The notes: generated by a model not told the origin, from the letters alone. A stretch of 64,000 nucleotides of DNA from Muscardinus avellanarius (GCA_963383645.1 OY726557.1:129820174-129884173); one strand, 5' to 3'; shown: positions 1 through 10,824, counted from the stretch's first letter. Program-made: numbers and translations.

Positions 1-721
1 ATGGATAAAAGGAAACTAAAAACTCATCAATTTAGTCAACAACCCTTTATTTACAGCTTGATGGGATCGGGTACTACAGTAGTCCCTAAGCATAAATCAT
101 TAAAACATGATCCCTGCCTTCCAGAGCACCATGGTTTCTTAAACATGAAAGTCATCTTGAGCTTGCAGGAGTTTGTTCATGGATCATAAACTCCTGCAAG
201 GCCAGGTCCCTCTAGGGGCAGCTATAATACTGATTCCAACTAAAAGCATTTCACTTCCCTACAGAGAAACATCCAAACATGGTGCAACTAATGAGGGAAG
301 GCTCAGATTGTGGATTCCAACAGAAGCCTCAGCTGGGAAAGGTAACTGCTGGGACAAAACAACCTGTGAAACATAAACGTTACCATCTTTGGGTCACCAA
401 ATCAGAAGCTGCAGAATTATGCAAGACAAATAAGAAATAGGTAAGTTCTATTTTCCATAGCATGAAATAAAATATGGAAAATGCTATTTTCCATAGCATG
501 AAAGTCAATACCTTAAAATAAAACAAAAAGACATAAAATGAGCCAAAAAGGATCTGGAAAAAAAAATAATACAAAGCTATCAACCACTGCCCCCAAAGAA
601 ACAGGGTAATACTTAACCTATAAGGAACTAGCAGACATGAAAGCCAAGCTCTCTGCTTAGCAGTAGGGCTAGTTCTAATTACAAGTCACCAATGTCAATT
701 GAATGTTTAATCTTTTCATAC
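1..721. other. No gene seen; single-copy AT-rich DNA
   Basis: Short open frames occur on both strands but show no recognisable domain, splice context or codon bias. A 23-base near-identical motif recurs around 448-505 (ttttccatagcatgaaa). Nothing else could be assigned. Confidence 0.5.
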
Positions 722-779
722 TGAAGATTCAGCCCAGAAGCATCCTACCTCTGAGCCACATCCCCCCATCCCTACTTTA

Positions 780-812
<33 letters not shown>

Positions 813-912
813 AACCAGGGTCTCACTAAGTTGCTATGGCTGGCCTTAAACCTGTGATCCTCCTGTCTCAGCCTCCCAAGTTCCAGAATTAGAGGCATGT
901 ACCACCCCACAA
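722..912 (-). mobile_element. Dimeric B1-ID SINE
   Basis: Minus strand. The tRNA-like tail lies at 725-775, the linker has become a T run of about 27 bases (780-806), and the B1-like head ends at about 912. It is old: many substitutions in the head. Confidence 0.75.
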
Positions 913-1658
913 GGATGGCAATTGAAAATTGAGATTAAACCTTTGGTCACACCCTTTTTAACAACTTCTAGCATAATTCTCAAGCTCTGCAACCATTCCA
1001 AACCAACTATCCAAGATAACCAATCATAACACTATTCTTCTGCCTGTTTGCCTCCTCTCAAATTTGTCTCTTTCATGAACCATGCTACTAAAATGGGTCT
1101 TTTAAGAGAAGATGTATATCAGAGTATTAGTGTTTGGTGATGGTTGACTTCATTTTCAGCGCAAAGACACCAAACACCCCTTTCCTTTCCTCATCCAGTA
1201 TGATCTTCTATACTGAAGTACTAGGGCTGAATCTTATTACTCATCCCCCTACAGGCCTTGCTGGGCTTTGCATCTAGTAAATGAATAATAACAAACATTA
1301 AATAGCTAAAAACAGCGATAAAATACTTATTCCACAATTCTCAGAACTGAGTACAAAATGATGGCACTCCCATGTAAACACATCTTGGTTAAAGAACAAG
1401 GATTAAAAATGTAAATGATGTGCAGATCCAGATCTATTCATTAGTCATGGCAAGTTGCCAGCAGTCCTGAGATTTTCAACTGATTAATCAAGTTCATTCA
1501 CAGGTTCATGTTCTCAAACATTCATATTTCCTGTTTCCTAACTTCAAAGTAACTCATGTGCCTCTTTTTAAGTGATTTAAAGAGACCTCACAAACAGCAC
1601 ACATAAATTAAAAGGAGAAATATACAAGTATTCTGGCAATACTTCCCCCAGCAAAAAA
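913..1658. other. No gene seen; AT-rich unassigned DNA
   Basis: No open frame with protein-like features and no repeat that I recognise with confidence. Confidence 0.45.
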
Positions 1659-1744
1659 AGTACCAAATTTTATTGATCTGCTTTAAAAAAAAAAAACATT
1701 TATATTTAAAAGTCATTTTATTTACAGGCATGGTAGCACATGCC
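1659..1744 (+). repeat. Direct duplication, copy A (86 bp)
   Basis: This block (agtaccaaattttattg ... gcacatgcc) recurs at 2579-2658. It includes single-copy sequence plus the first ~20 bases of the SINE that starts at about 1725, so the duplication is younger than that SINE. Confidence 0.9.
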
Positions 1745-2128
1745 CAGCACTTAGGAGGCTGAGACAGAAGGATTGTGGGTTCAAAGACAACCTCGGCAAC
1801 TTAACGTGGCCCTCTGGAACTGTAATGAGATCCTGTTTCAAAAATAAAAAATAAGCCAGACGTGGTGGCACACACTTGTAATCCCAGAGCTTGGGAGACT
1901 GAAACAGGAGGATCGCATGGGTTTGAAGCCAGCCTCAGCTACTTAGTGAGGCTCTCAGCAACTTAGTGAGACCCGTTTTAGGTCTGGGAGTGTAGCCTGA
2001 AGGTAGAAAAGCCCCTGGATTACACACTCACCACAAAAATAAGAAAATAATAAAATAAAGGGCTGGGATGTAGCTCAAAGGTAGAATGGCGCCGGGTTCA
2101 ATCCCCCAGAACCGCCCCCCCACACACA
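1725..2128 (+). mobile_element. Outer SINE split by another SINE
   Basis: Head at 1725-1853 ends in the A-rich linker. The matching tail (ggctgggatgtagctc) reappears at 2062-2128. The gap is filled by the inner SINE at 1854-2045. Confidence 0.75.
1854..2045 (+). mobile_element. Inner SINE nested in the linker of another SINE
   Basis: Complete dimer, from agccagacgtggtggc to a tail with an A-rich end, sitting exactly in the linker of the SINE at 1725-2128. Confidence 0.75.
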
Positions 2129-2189
2129 CAATCAGTTTATTTTATCTTCTAATTTTACATTAAAGGGATAAAAGCTTTTGGGGGGATAA

Positions 2190-2387
2190 GAGGGTACTGG
2201 GGCTTGATGCCAGCAGCATTCTGCCTTTGAGTTATATCCCTAGCCCTATTTTTTATTTTCAAACAGAATTTTGCTAAGTTGCTAAAAGCCTAAGTTTCTG
2301 AGACTGGCCTCAAACATGCAATCCTTCTGTCTCAGCCTCTCAAGTATAGTCATGTACCACCACACCAAAAAAAAAAAAAAAAAAAAG
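2190..2387 (-). mobile_element. Dimeric B1-ID SINE
   Basis: Minus strand, tail first (gggattgaa-type box B complement, diverged), head end caccaccacacc at about 2367. An A run of about 20 bases follows on the plus strand at the head end, on the opposite side from its own A tail. Confidence 0.7.
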
Positions 2388-2578
2388 TTCTTTCTTTTAT
2401 AAAATATGAAATACATAATACAAGAACTTTCAATCCATCTTTTGAAGGTCATTTTAACATAAGAAACACTGCATGAGTTATTTATAAGCAGTCTTTGTAA
2501 ATGTTTTCTGAAAGATAAAATTTCTTGTTTTCCATAGCAATATAGAGGGGCACTACATATATTAACTACAAATAGAAT

Positions 2579-2658
2579 AGTACCAAATTTTATTGATCTG
2601 CTTTAAAAAACATTTATTTTTAAAAGTCATTTTATTTACAGGCATGGTAGCACATGCC
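2579..2658 (+). repeat. Direct duplication, copy B (80 bp)
   Basis: Near-identical to 1659-1744; the main difference is a shorter A run. It carries only the first ~20 bases of a SINE head, which shows that DNA was copied together with its flank instead of a second SINE insertion. Confidence 0.9.
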
Positions 2659-3011
2659 TGTGTTGAAAAATGCATAAAATGGGCTGAGCCCCTCTATAGG
2701 CCTTAAACTAAAACTGAATCAACAGATATTACTATTTTAATTATTACTTTATCTTCTATTTATTTTTTTTCTTTTGCAGTACTGGGGATTGAACCCAGGG
2801 TCATTCTACCTCTGAGCTACATCTCCAGCTCTAATTTTTATTCTTTATTTTAAAGAGTCTCACTAAGTTGCAGAGAACCTCACTTAGTAGGTGAGGCTGG
2901 CCGCAAACCTGTGATCCTCCTGTCTCACCCTCCCAAGTACTGAGACAGGAGGATCACGCAGGTTCGAAGCCAACCTCGCTGGCTTATAAGACCCTATTTC
3001 CAAATAAATAC

Positions 3012-3013
<2 letters not shown>

Positions 3014-3062
<49 letters not shown>
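3014..3062. repeat. (AT)n microsatellite
   Basis: About 24 AT units, grown from the A/T-rich linker of the surrounding SINE. Confidence 0.95.
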
Positions 3063-3064
<2 letters not shown>

Positions 3065-3116
3065 TAGGTCTGGGAGTGTAGCCTGGAGGTAGAAGGGTTT
3101 CCAGGAACCCCAGTAC

Positions 3117-3118
3117 CA

Positions 3119-3152
<34 letters not shown>
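3117..3152. repeat. (TAAA)n microsatellite
   Basis: About nine TAAA units grown from the A tail of a SINE. Confidence 0.95.
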
Positions 3153-3153
<1 letters not shown>

Positions 3154-3271
3154 GGCTAAGGATATAGCTCAGTGATTCAACCCCTAGTACTGCACAACCA
3201 TGTGCCACCACACCAGCTTACTCTATCTTCTACCTAAATATACCCTAAATTTATTTAACAAAAAGCAAACA

Positions 3272-3490
3272 AAGCCAGGTATGTTAGTGCACACCTGCAA
3301 TCTCAGTACTTGGGAGGCTGAAACAGGAGGATCACAGGTTCTTGGCCAGTCTCAGCAACTTAACAAAGCCTGTAGTTTCGACAATTTTATTTTAAACAAT
3401 TTAGACCTGGTTTCAAAATAAAAAATAAAATAGGGCTGGAGGTGTAGCTCAGAGGTAGAATACCTCTGGGTTCGATCCCCAGTACTTCCA
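3272..3490 (+). mobile_element. Dimeric B1-ID SINE with an internal insert
   Basis: Head from gccaggtatgttag; about 40 bases of foreign AT-rich sequence interrupt it near 3370-3408; tail at 3434-3487 followed by A-rich DNA. Confidence 0.75.
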
Positions 3491-3529
3491 CACAAAAAAA
3501 AAAATAAGAAGAAAACAAAAAACAAACAT

Positions 3530-3908
3530 CCTGTCAGGCACAATAGCATATGCCTGTAATCCCAGCTACTTGGGAGGCTGAAGAACAAGAATCCTAAGTT
3601 TGAGGCCAGCCTGAGGAACTTAAAGAGATCATGTCTCACGATGAAAAATAAAAAAGAAGCCAGGCGTGGTAGCGCACGCTTATAATCCCTGCGCTTGGGA
3701 GGCAGAGACAGAGGATCATGCTGGTTTGAAGCCAGCCTCACTGGCTTAGGAGACCGTTTCCAAATAAAAATATATATATAAAATAGATCTGGGAGTGTAG
3801 CCCGGAAGTAGAAGGGTTTCCAGGAACCCCAGTACCACACAAAAAATAAATTAAATAAAAATAAAAAAGGCTAAGGATACAGCTCAGTGATTCAACCCCT
3901 AGTACTGC
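3530..3908 (+). mobile_element. Outer SINE split by another SINE
   Basis: Head and linker at 3530-3655, tail (ggctaaggatacagctc) at 3867-3908. The inner SINE at 3659-3840 sits in the linker. Confidence 0.75.
3659..3840 (+). mobile_element. Inner SINE, aggaacccc subtype
   Basis: Full dimer, head gccaggcgtggtagcg, (TA)n linker, tail agggtttccaggaacccc. Nested in the linker of the SINE at 3530-3908. Confidence 0.8.
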
Positions 3909-4437
3909 AAAACAAAAGTCCTTCCCAAAATTATTTAAACTTAATCTAATCAATATACAGAATCCTACTAAAGGAAACTTTGAAAGTTTATCTGATCCAG
4001 CCTATTTATCTAAGTTAGACCTGTTTTTTTTTTTCTAGCATCTGTGTAGATTTAACATTCCACAATAACCACCTCACAGCATTTATTATCAAGAATGACT
4101 TCCTTGGGATAAGATCCAAAGTGTGTTTTTATTTATGTTTTAGCACTCATTTTAACTTACCGTACTATTGAATATTTTAAGTCTACTTCCAATCAAAATC
4201 TAAGGAAAATTCTATTTTCCACCAATACCTCAACACTATACAAAACATCTTTATATGTGGCTCTCCATACCTAAACCACCTCTAGCCTCCTCTTGCCTAG
4301 CCTACTAAGAACACTTCCCCACCTCTGGGTACTTCTCTGGTTATGCTACTATCTGTATCTCACAGGTTAAAGAAGATATACATGTAAAGGTCATAACACA
4401 GTGCCTGGAATATAAGACTTCAAAACTATCTCTATCA
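3909..4437. other. No gene seen; possible MIR remnant near 4375-4430
   Basis: Mostly unassigned. The stretch acagtgcctggaat near 4400 resembles the conserved end of a MIR, but it is too short to be sure. Confidence 0.35.
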
Positions 4438-4607
4438 GCCAGATGTGATGGTATATGCCTATAATCCCACCTACTTAGGAGGATCAGGCAGAAAGATCAC
4501 ATATTCAAAGCCAGCCTCAGCAACTTAGAAATATGTGCCTCAAAAAAAAAAAAATGTTTAAAGGCTAAGGGGTATAGGAAGAACTCTCCTGGCTTCAATC
4601 TCTAGTA
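4438..4607 (+). mobile_element. Degenerate dimeric SINE
   Basis: Head from agccagatgtgatgg, A13 linker, strongly diverged tail; followed by a (CA)n tract. Confidence 0.65.
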
Positions 4608-4618
4608 ACAACAACAAA

Positions 4619-4621
<3 letters not shown>

Positions 4622-4652
<31 letters not shown>
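4622..4652. repeat. (CA)n microsatellite
   Basis: About 14 CA units next to a SINE 3' end, ending in cgtgtatata. Confidence 0.95.
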
Positions 4653-4689
4653 GTGTATATATCACTATTACTAGTTTCTTACATACTTT

Positions 4690-4893
4690 CGGGGGGGGGG
4701 TTACTGAGAAATTGAACCCAGGGGCATTCTACCTCTGAGTTATAACCCCAGCCCTATTTTATTCTTTATTTGGAAACAGGGTCCCACTAAGTTGCAGAGG
4801 GCCTCACAAGTTGCTGAAGCTGGCTGAGAACCTGCGATCCTCCTCTCAACTTCCCGAGTACTGCGATTACAAGCATGCACTACTACACCTGGT
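4690..4893 (-). mobile_element. Dimeric B1-ID SINE
   Basis: Tail (gaacccaggggcattc) first, then Pol III-type boxes in minus orientation, head end cactactacacctgg. Confidence 0.8.
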
Positions 4894-5329
4894 TTCTTAA
4901 ATACTTTTCAAAAACATAGTTGAATCTTCCCTCTCTCTTTTTCCTGTATACAGCCACTATTAATGCTGATTACCCGAAATTTTTCCTGCTATATATATAT
5001 ATTTTGCCATACCCATGAGTCCTCCATTTTATTGTATGCCCACAGTGTAACAGATACAAGACACAGAAATAGTAAATAAAGCAGACCTGATCTTTCCCTC
5101 ATGGAACATAGAGTCCACTTGCTCTCTGACATGATCATTTAACAAACTAAAAAGACAACCAGTACCACTCAAATTAGCTCTTATAATAAATAACGGGGTA
5201 CAAGGATGACAATAGTATAAGCTGAATTAGGAGAGAATAACGAGCTTCCCTAAGATAAAGAATACATTCAAAAGAGAGCCACTCTAGAACTCTTTCAAAA
5301 AGCAAAAACTCCTACATATCCATAAGTCA
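4894..5329. other. No gene seen; AT-rich unassigned DNA
   Basis: No recognisable repeat or protein-like frame. Confidence 0.4.
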
Positions 5330-5862
5330 AGCACTACAGAAGAGCTTTGATGGGGTTACATCCTGAGAAACCAATGTGTAAGTGGCCAATATGATAAAGT
5401 GTAAAATGTACATAACACACCCTGCCAAACACCATCATTTGGCCTCGCCTACCTTAAATGTGCTCAGAACACTGCTACTGGCCCACAGTTGGGCAGACTC
5501 ATCTAAGACAAAGCTTATTTTATAACCAAGTGCTAAATGTCTCGTGTGTACACACAGATGGGCAATTCACAGACACGGTAAGATGTGAAAACACAAAATA
5601 CAATATCCAAAACACTCTGGCAACACAGTGCACTGCAGAGTCCCCTTTGTTTTTATTTCCCCATGTGATCACATGGCTTACTGGAGCTGCAGCACATGAG
5701 AAATGCCCAGCATGATGCCAGGGTATCCTGCTACATGTTGCTAGCCTGGAAAAAAGATCCAAATCCAAAGCACAGCTTCGACTGACTATGTACCGCTCTC
5801 CCACCATCCTAATGACAAAACCATCCTAAGTTGGGGACTACTTGTACACGGCAAGTTAAAGA
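5330..5862 (-). mobile_element. Ancient DNA-transposon-like repeat, copy 1
   Basis: Its complement runs from tacaagtagtccccaact to ggatgtaaccccatc, the layout of an old cut-and-paste MITE in mammals (terminal cgactt/aagtcg-like ends). About 200 bases of it match 6062-6335 in inverted orientation. The family name is not certain. Confidence 0.5.
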
Positions 5863-5867
5863 TATAA

Positions 5868-5949
5868 AGACAGCAGCTAAACATGAAGCTCAGTGGTAGA
5901 GGGCTTGTCTGGCATGCTTAAGACCCTGGGTTCCAGTCCCAGTACCACC

Positions 5950-5950
<1 letters not shown>
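5868..5950 (+). mobile_element. ID element (monomeric, tRNA-derived SINE)
   Basis: Box A-like aagctcagtggtagag and box B-like gggttccagtccc, no B1 head. The A tail has been replaced by a (TG)n(GA)n tract. It is a retroposon, not a tRNA gene. Confidence 0.75.

Positions 5951-6040
<90 letters not shown>
5951..6040. repeat. (TG)n(GA)n compound microsatellite
   Basis: About 23 TG units pass straight into about 21 GA units. The first half can form Z-DNA, the second is a polypurine mirror repeat. Confidence 0.95.
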
Positions 6041-6042
<2 letters not shown>

Positions 6043-6061
6043 TCACAAAAATAAGCAAAAA

Positions 6062-6335
6062 CAATGGCTGCTCTGCAGTGCTGTGTTGCCAGTCTTTTGG
6101 ATATTATACTTTGTATTTTCACATCTTATCATGACTATGAAAAGCTCATCTATGTGTACACATAAGCTACTGAACAGTCTGTTATGAAACAGGCTTTGTC
6201 TTAGGTGAGTCTGCCTGCCCACCTGTAGGCCAATGTAAGCGCTCTTGAGTACATTTAAGGCACATGAGCTCAGCTGTATTTGGTAGGTTAGGTGGACTGT
6301 GTCATATGTTTGACTTAAAATTTTCTACTTAACCA
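6062..6335 (+). mobile_element. Ancient DNA-transposon-like repeat, copy 2 (inverted)
   Basis: Shares gtgttgccag, ttttggatatt, ttttcacatctta and ctttgtcttaggtgagtctgcc with the complement of 5330-5862, so the two are inverted copies of one family. Confidence 0.5.
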
Positions 6336-6510
6336 GAGTTTATCAGAACAAAACCCCAATATAAATAAGATTCTTCTATAGTTGCTTTATATTGGTCTCT
6401 ATTTTCCCTAATTATCTTATGGCACTGAAACACAACCTCTGAAATTAATGAAAATAGATATCTATTCAGACATGTAAAAACACTAATGAGACCAAAAAAA
6501 AACCTTTTTT

Positions 6511-6807
6511 GCAGTACTGGGGATGGAACCCAGGAGCACTGTACCTCTGAGCTACATCCTATCCCTATATTTTAGTCTTTTATTTATTCATTCATTCATT
6601 CATTTTTGCAGTACTGGGGATGGAACCCAGGGGCGTTCTACCTCTGAGCTACACTCCCAGCCCTATTTTTTATCCTTTATTTTGAAACAAGATCTCACTG
6701 AGTTGCAAAGGGCCTCACTAAGTAGCTGAAGCTATCCACAAACCACAATTCTCCAGTCTTAGCCTCCTGAAAACTGGGATTACAAGTGTGCACCACCATG
6801 CCTGGCC
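6511..6807 (-). mobile_element. SINE with one head and two tails
   Basis: On the minus strand: head (6807 to 6665), tail (6660-6604), (TTCA)-type spacer, then a second tail (6585-6511). No second head was found on the other side. Confidence 0.7.
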
Positions 6808-6939
6808 AATTAGTGTTTTAGGGAAAAAACATTGTATAGCATGGGGAAAAATATACACACCAAAGTAGAAATAAACTCAAGAGTAAATGATTCCACGTGG
6901 TGTTGTTGTTGTTGCTGCTGCTGTTGTTGTTGTTTTATG

Positions 6940-7135
6940 GTAGTGGTACTAGAGATTGGACCCAGGGCTACTACCTCTAAGCTACACCCCTAGCCTTCAT
7001 TTTTTTGTTTTGAAACAGGATCTTACTAGGTCCCTGAGAGTCTGGCTACACTTCTGAGACTGCCCTTTAACCTGTGATCCTCCTGTCTCAACCTCCCAAG
7101 TACTAGAATTCCAAGCATGTGCCACATGCCCTCAG
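6940..7135 (-). mobile_element. Degenerate dimeric SINE
   Basis: Minus strand tail and head, preceded by a (TTG)n/(CTG)n tract at 6903-6937. Confidence 0.7.
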
Positions 7136-7204
7136 TTAGGTTGCCTTATTTGCTCCTCTATAGGATCTCCTTTATCTAGAGTTCCTCCTGCTACCCATTT
7201 CTCC

Positions 7205-8640
7205 CTAGCTTTCGCATATTAGGAAAGGCATCTGATTTCTTCTTTTTTATGACTAATCTCACTTAGCATAATATCCTCCAGTTCCATCCATTTCCCTGTA
7301 AAGGATGTAATTGTGTTTTTCTTATGGATGAGTAAAATTCCATTGTGTACATATCCCAGTTTTGTAATCCATTCATCTGTTGATGGACATCTTGGCTGGT
7401 TCCATAGTTTGGCTATAGTGAATTGTGCAGCTATGAACATAGATATGCATACATTCATTTGGTAGTTTGGTTTCCATTATTTTGGGTAGATATCCAGAAA
7501 TAGTAGTCCTGGATCAAATGCTAAATTTGTTCCAATTCTTCTGAGGATCCTCCATAGTGTTTTCCAAAGTGGTTGTACTAATTTGCAATCCCACCAACAA
7601 TGTTTTAGAGTTCCTACTTTTCCACATCCATGCCAGCATTTGTTGTTGTGTTTTGAATATTTGCCATTCTAGTTGGAGTTAGGTGAAATCTCATGGTAGT
7701 TTTGATTTGCATCTCTCTGCCAATGATGTTGAGCATTTTTTCATGCATTTATTGGCCATTTGAATTTCTTCTTTCAATTCACTTGCCCTATTTTTTTTTT
7801 TTTTTTTTTTTGGTACTAGGGGTGGAACCCAGGGGCTTTTCTACCTCCGGGCTATACTCCCAGACCTATTTTATACTTTATTTGGAAACAGGGTCTCATT
7901 AAGTTGCTGAGAGCCTCACTAAGTAGCTGAGGCTGGATTCAAACCTGTGTGATCCTGTCTCAGCCTCCCAAGCAGGAATTACAAGAATGCACCACCACAC
8001 TGGGCACTTGCCCATTTTTTGATTGGGTAATTTGTTTTCTTAGTGTTGAGTTTCTTGAGTTCTCTATATATTCTAGGTATCAGTCCTCTATCGGAGGAGT
8101 GGGTGGCAAAAATCTTCTTCTATTCTTTTGGCTCTTGGTTGAGGTTCTTGACAGTTTTCTTTGCTGTACAGAAGCTCTTCAGTTTCATGCAATCCCGCGT
8201 ATTGAATCGCCTTTGAGTTTCTTATGCCTTTGGGGTCTTGTTGAGAAAGTTCTTAACTGGGTATTGTTGAATCTGTAGATCTTTTGGAAGTATAGCCATT
8301 TTAATGATATTTATTCTGCCTATCCTTGGAAATGGAAGATCTTTCCATCTTCTAAGATCTTCTTCAATTTCTTTTTTCAATGTTTTATAATTTTCTTTAT
8401 AGAGGTCTTTTACTTCCTTGGTTTATTCCTAAGTATTTTTTTTTTGTAGGAAATCCTGAGTGGTAGTGTTTTCTGAACATCTTTTCAGTGGATTAATGGT
8501 TGATGTACAGAAAAGCTTCTGATTTTTTAAGATTGATTTTGGATCCAGACACTTTGCTGAATTTGTTGATCAGTTCTATAAGCTTTTGGGTTGAGTTTGT
8601 TGGGTCTTCTAAGTCTAGAATTGTATTTCTTAATATCAAT
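7205..8640 (-). mobile_element. L1 fragment, ORF2 3' part
   Basis: The minus strand carries the C-terminal portion of an L1 reverse transcriptase protein, with stops and frameshifts, from about 8640 down to 7205. One frame at 7219-7458 includes WNQPRCPSTDEW, typical of an L1 ORF2 end. It is 5'-truncated and interrupted by a SINE at 7812-8005. Confidence 0.85.
7781..8014 (-). mobile_element. SINE inserted in L1, with target duplication
   Basis: SINE body 7812-8005 with a T20 tail complement at 7791-7811. Flanks acttgcccta (7781-7790) and acttgcccat (8006-8015) look like the target duplication. Confidence 0.8.
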
Positions 8641-9029
8641 AGCCAGGACGAAAAAAAGACAACACTTTACAGCATAGCTTTTAAAAAAATAATCAGTTGA
8701 ACCTAAGGAGAATTTTTTATTACATAAGTATAGAAAACCATGTTATTGCCGACCAACAACTGGTATAACAGAACAGCAAGGCTTCCTGTCATCAGCTGCA
8801 AAAGCACATACTGCTTTCTTTGTTTTGCTCTACTGAAAATTTTCATTTTTCTATCCTACAGAATTATTTCTGAAACTATCATATTATAAGCCTTTTAACT
8901 GCTTTGCTTTTTTAACTACATTTGTGCTTCTATTAACAGATTAAGGGTATTTTCCAACCATTTTGAACAGTTTTTACTATTGTGGCATTAAACAAAAAAG
9001 CAAGAAAGAGAAAGAAAATTAACTAGGTT
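8641..9029. other. No gene seen; AT-rich unassigned DNA
   Basis: No recognisable feature. Confidence 0.4.
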
Positions 9030-9140
9030 ACATATGCCCTATCTTATTTAATCTTCAAGAAAATCCCATGAGAAAAATAAAGCCATCTTTCATAGCTAAT
9101 CAATGTTAGAGCCAGGATCTAAATCAGGGCAATCTTTACC
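9030..9140 (-). mobile_element. MIR remnant
   Basis: Order of tcttatttaatcttcaa, cccatgagaaaaat and ttagagccaggatctaaatc matches the antisense of a mammalian MIR core. Ancient and diverged. Confidence 0.5.
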
Positions 9141-9180
9141 CAGAGGACAATAACTACCTAGGACTTTGGCTTAAAAATTT

Positions 9181-9252
9181 TAGGGCTAGGGTTTTGCTCA
9201 GTGGCAAAGTCTAGGCTTGGATGCGGTCCTGAGCCCAATCTCAGGCACACAT
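9181..9252 (+). mobile_element. Degenerate ID element
   Basis: gggctagggttttgctcagtg ... gagcccaatctcaggcac follows the tRNA-like ID order without a B1 head. Confidence 0.55.
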
Positions 9253-10039
9253 ACCAAAACATCTTAGGGCTTTTTCCTGGTTTATTCATTGTTAAGTCTA
9301 GAAAATACAATATATATGAAATTAGAACTACTTGAACTCCTATCTTCTACAGATAGAGAACCACTGGCAACATTTTTTTAGATTTTCTGCATTACTGAAC
9401 CCAGAGGTCCCAAAGAATTGAGCTATGGTCTGGTGCCAAGACATCCTGCTGCCTCGGCATCTATGTGTTGAGACCCCACTCCACATAGTTCATCGGCAAC
9501 AAGCCCCGAGAAAAAGGTGTCGTCTCTGGCCAAAGTACCCCCCACTTTTAGATACCCTTCATGACTTTTATTCCTTTTAACTTTCTACACGAATCACTCC
9601 AGTGATGTGAGATCAGGACTATGAAATTGAGTCCGTGAAAATAAACTCTCTAATAATTTGTCTAAACGTCCTTGGCTTTGCTCAATAATAATGAGAAACT
9701 GGCCAGAATTCAGGTACTGTGATAAGCACCCCAGCTGCAGCAATCACAAATGGCCTCCGACCTTCATCACTATCCATTAACTCCGACAAAGTAGCTCAGT
9801 TCAAAGTAACTGTTTACCCTTGAAATCCTGCCTAGAGACAGAGAAAAACCTTGTGTGTGTGACCTTAAAGCAATTTAGTTGATAAACAACTTAGCTGCCC
9901 AAATACAATAGACCCAAAGAAAAAGACTGTTGACTGACCGCATAGTTAGAAATGAATATGACAAAATAAAGGACAGATGTTCTAAATATATATGTATGAA
10001 GGAAAGGAAATACCGTAAGAGTAAGAAAAGCATTTTTGC
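9253..10039. other. Unassigned; possibly older LTR or internal retroviral DNA
   Basis: Contains no reading frame of note. The absence of SINEs and the neighbouring LTR-like segment make retroviral remnants possible, but no primer-binding site or terminal TG/CA pair was fixed. Confidence 0.25.
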
Positions 10040-10745
10040 ATGAAGAAGAGCTTATCATAAGAAAGTCCCAACTGGGAAAGGAAGGAATTAGAAAGTTAGA
10101 AGCAGGTTGCAGAGGGTTTGTGACAGGGAAGTGGATTATTAAAGATGAGTAGGGTTTTAATAGGCTTGTTGTCTAAAGAAGAGTGCTTAGCAGTTAAGGA
10201 AATACATCTGACAATTAGAACTAAGAACCTTGTGGTGTTGTTTGTGATATTTTGTCTGCCAAACTGTGTTGTGAGTATGCTTAAGCTTTCAGATTTAGAA
10301 GATAAGGTACCAACACCTGAAGAAACTCCATCACATCCACCTGAATCACCACATTTCCCCACACTTGCTATATGAACTGAGCCCAAAAAGATGGAAAAGT
10401 TCCAGGAAAAGTTAAAGAAGATTCCCCGAGAAGCTCCCAAGCCTTGACTATTCTGGGAGGCTGCCACCTGGAACTGCTTATCTACAAGACCTTGGAGAGG
10501 AACAGGAGTTAATTCTTCGAGGGCCAACAGCCAGCTGAAAGACACCCACCCACCCCCTTTTTTTTCTTAACTTTACAGGTAAAGGGTATAAATTTCTTGG
10601 GGTTTTTGTAATAAAGTGTCATTGGCTCAAGAAGCCTTTGTCCATGTCAGATTCTTTCTAGGGAGCGCCGTCATTTAGGGACCTAAAGAAATTTAGTCCC
10701 TAAAGGGAAAGAATCGCTGCAGATAAGATTCTGCAGTACTTCACC
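10040..10745 (+). mobile_element. LTR-like segment
   Basis: In LTR order: TATA-like ggtataaat at 10586-10594, poly(A) signal aataaa at 10611-10616, then a U5-like stretch. A strong hairpin sits at 10674-10704. Ends are approximate, and no target duplication was identified. Small open frames on both strands here look fortuitous. Confidence 0.45.
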
Positions 10746-10824
10746 TGCCTTTTGCCCCATCTTTCTGAGGATTTGACCGGGAGCGGACAATTAACGACCC
10801 GACTGAGCTTAGTCCGTGACAGTC

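Larger units (their letters stand above)
2941..3195 (+). mobile_element. 5'-truncated SINE followed by a second tRNA-like tail
   Basis: Starts inside the head at gagacaggaggatc, has a linker blown up to a long (AT)n, a tail of the aggaacccc subtype at about 3062-3114, then (TAAA)n and a second tail at 3153-3195. The second tail differs by one base from the one at 3867-3908. Confidence 0.65.
2777..3221 (-). mobile_element. Outer SINE split by a plus-strand SINE unit
   Basis: Minus-strand tail and most of the head at 2777-2941; the missing head end (catgtgccaccacacc) is found at about 3199-3221. The block between them is in the opposite orientation. Confidence 0.65.

Noticed and set aside
3352..3840. 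162-codon minus-strand frame and many similar ones with ETGSLKPARLALNLRDPP-like text
   Set aside because: They are translations of SINE copies. The same peptide recurs wherever the SINE lies on the opposite strand and is broken by each A-rich linker.
5868..5950. Possible tRNA gene (box A and box B present)
   Set aside because: This and the other tRNA-like pieces are ID elements or SINE tails: no paired acceptor stem or anticodon arm, and they end in A-rich or microsatellite tails.
10096..10545. 149-codon minus frame
   Set aside because: Lies within an LTR-like segment whose signals run on the other strand; low-complexity composition and no domain.
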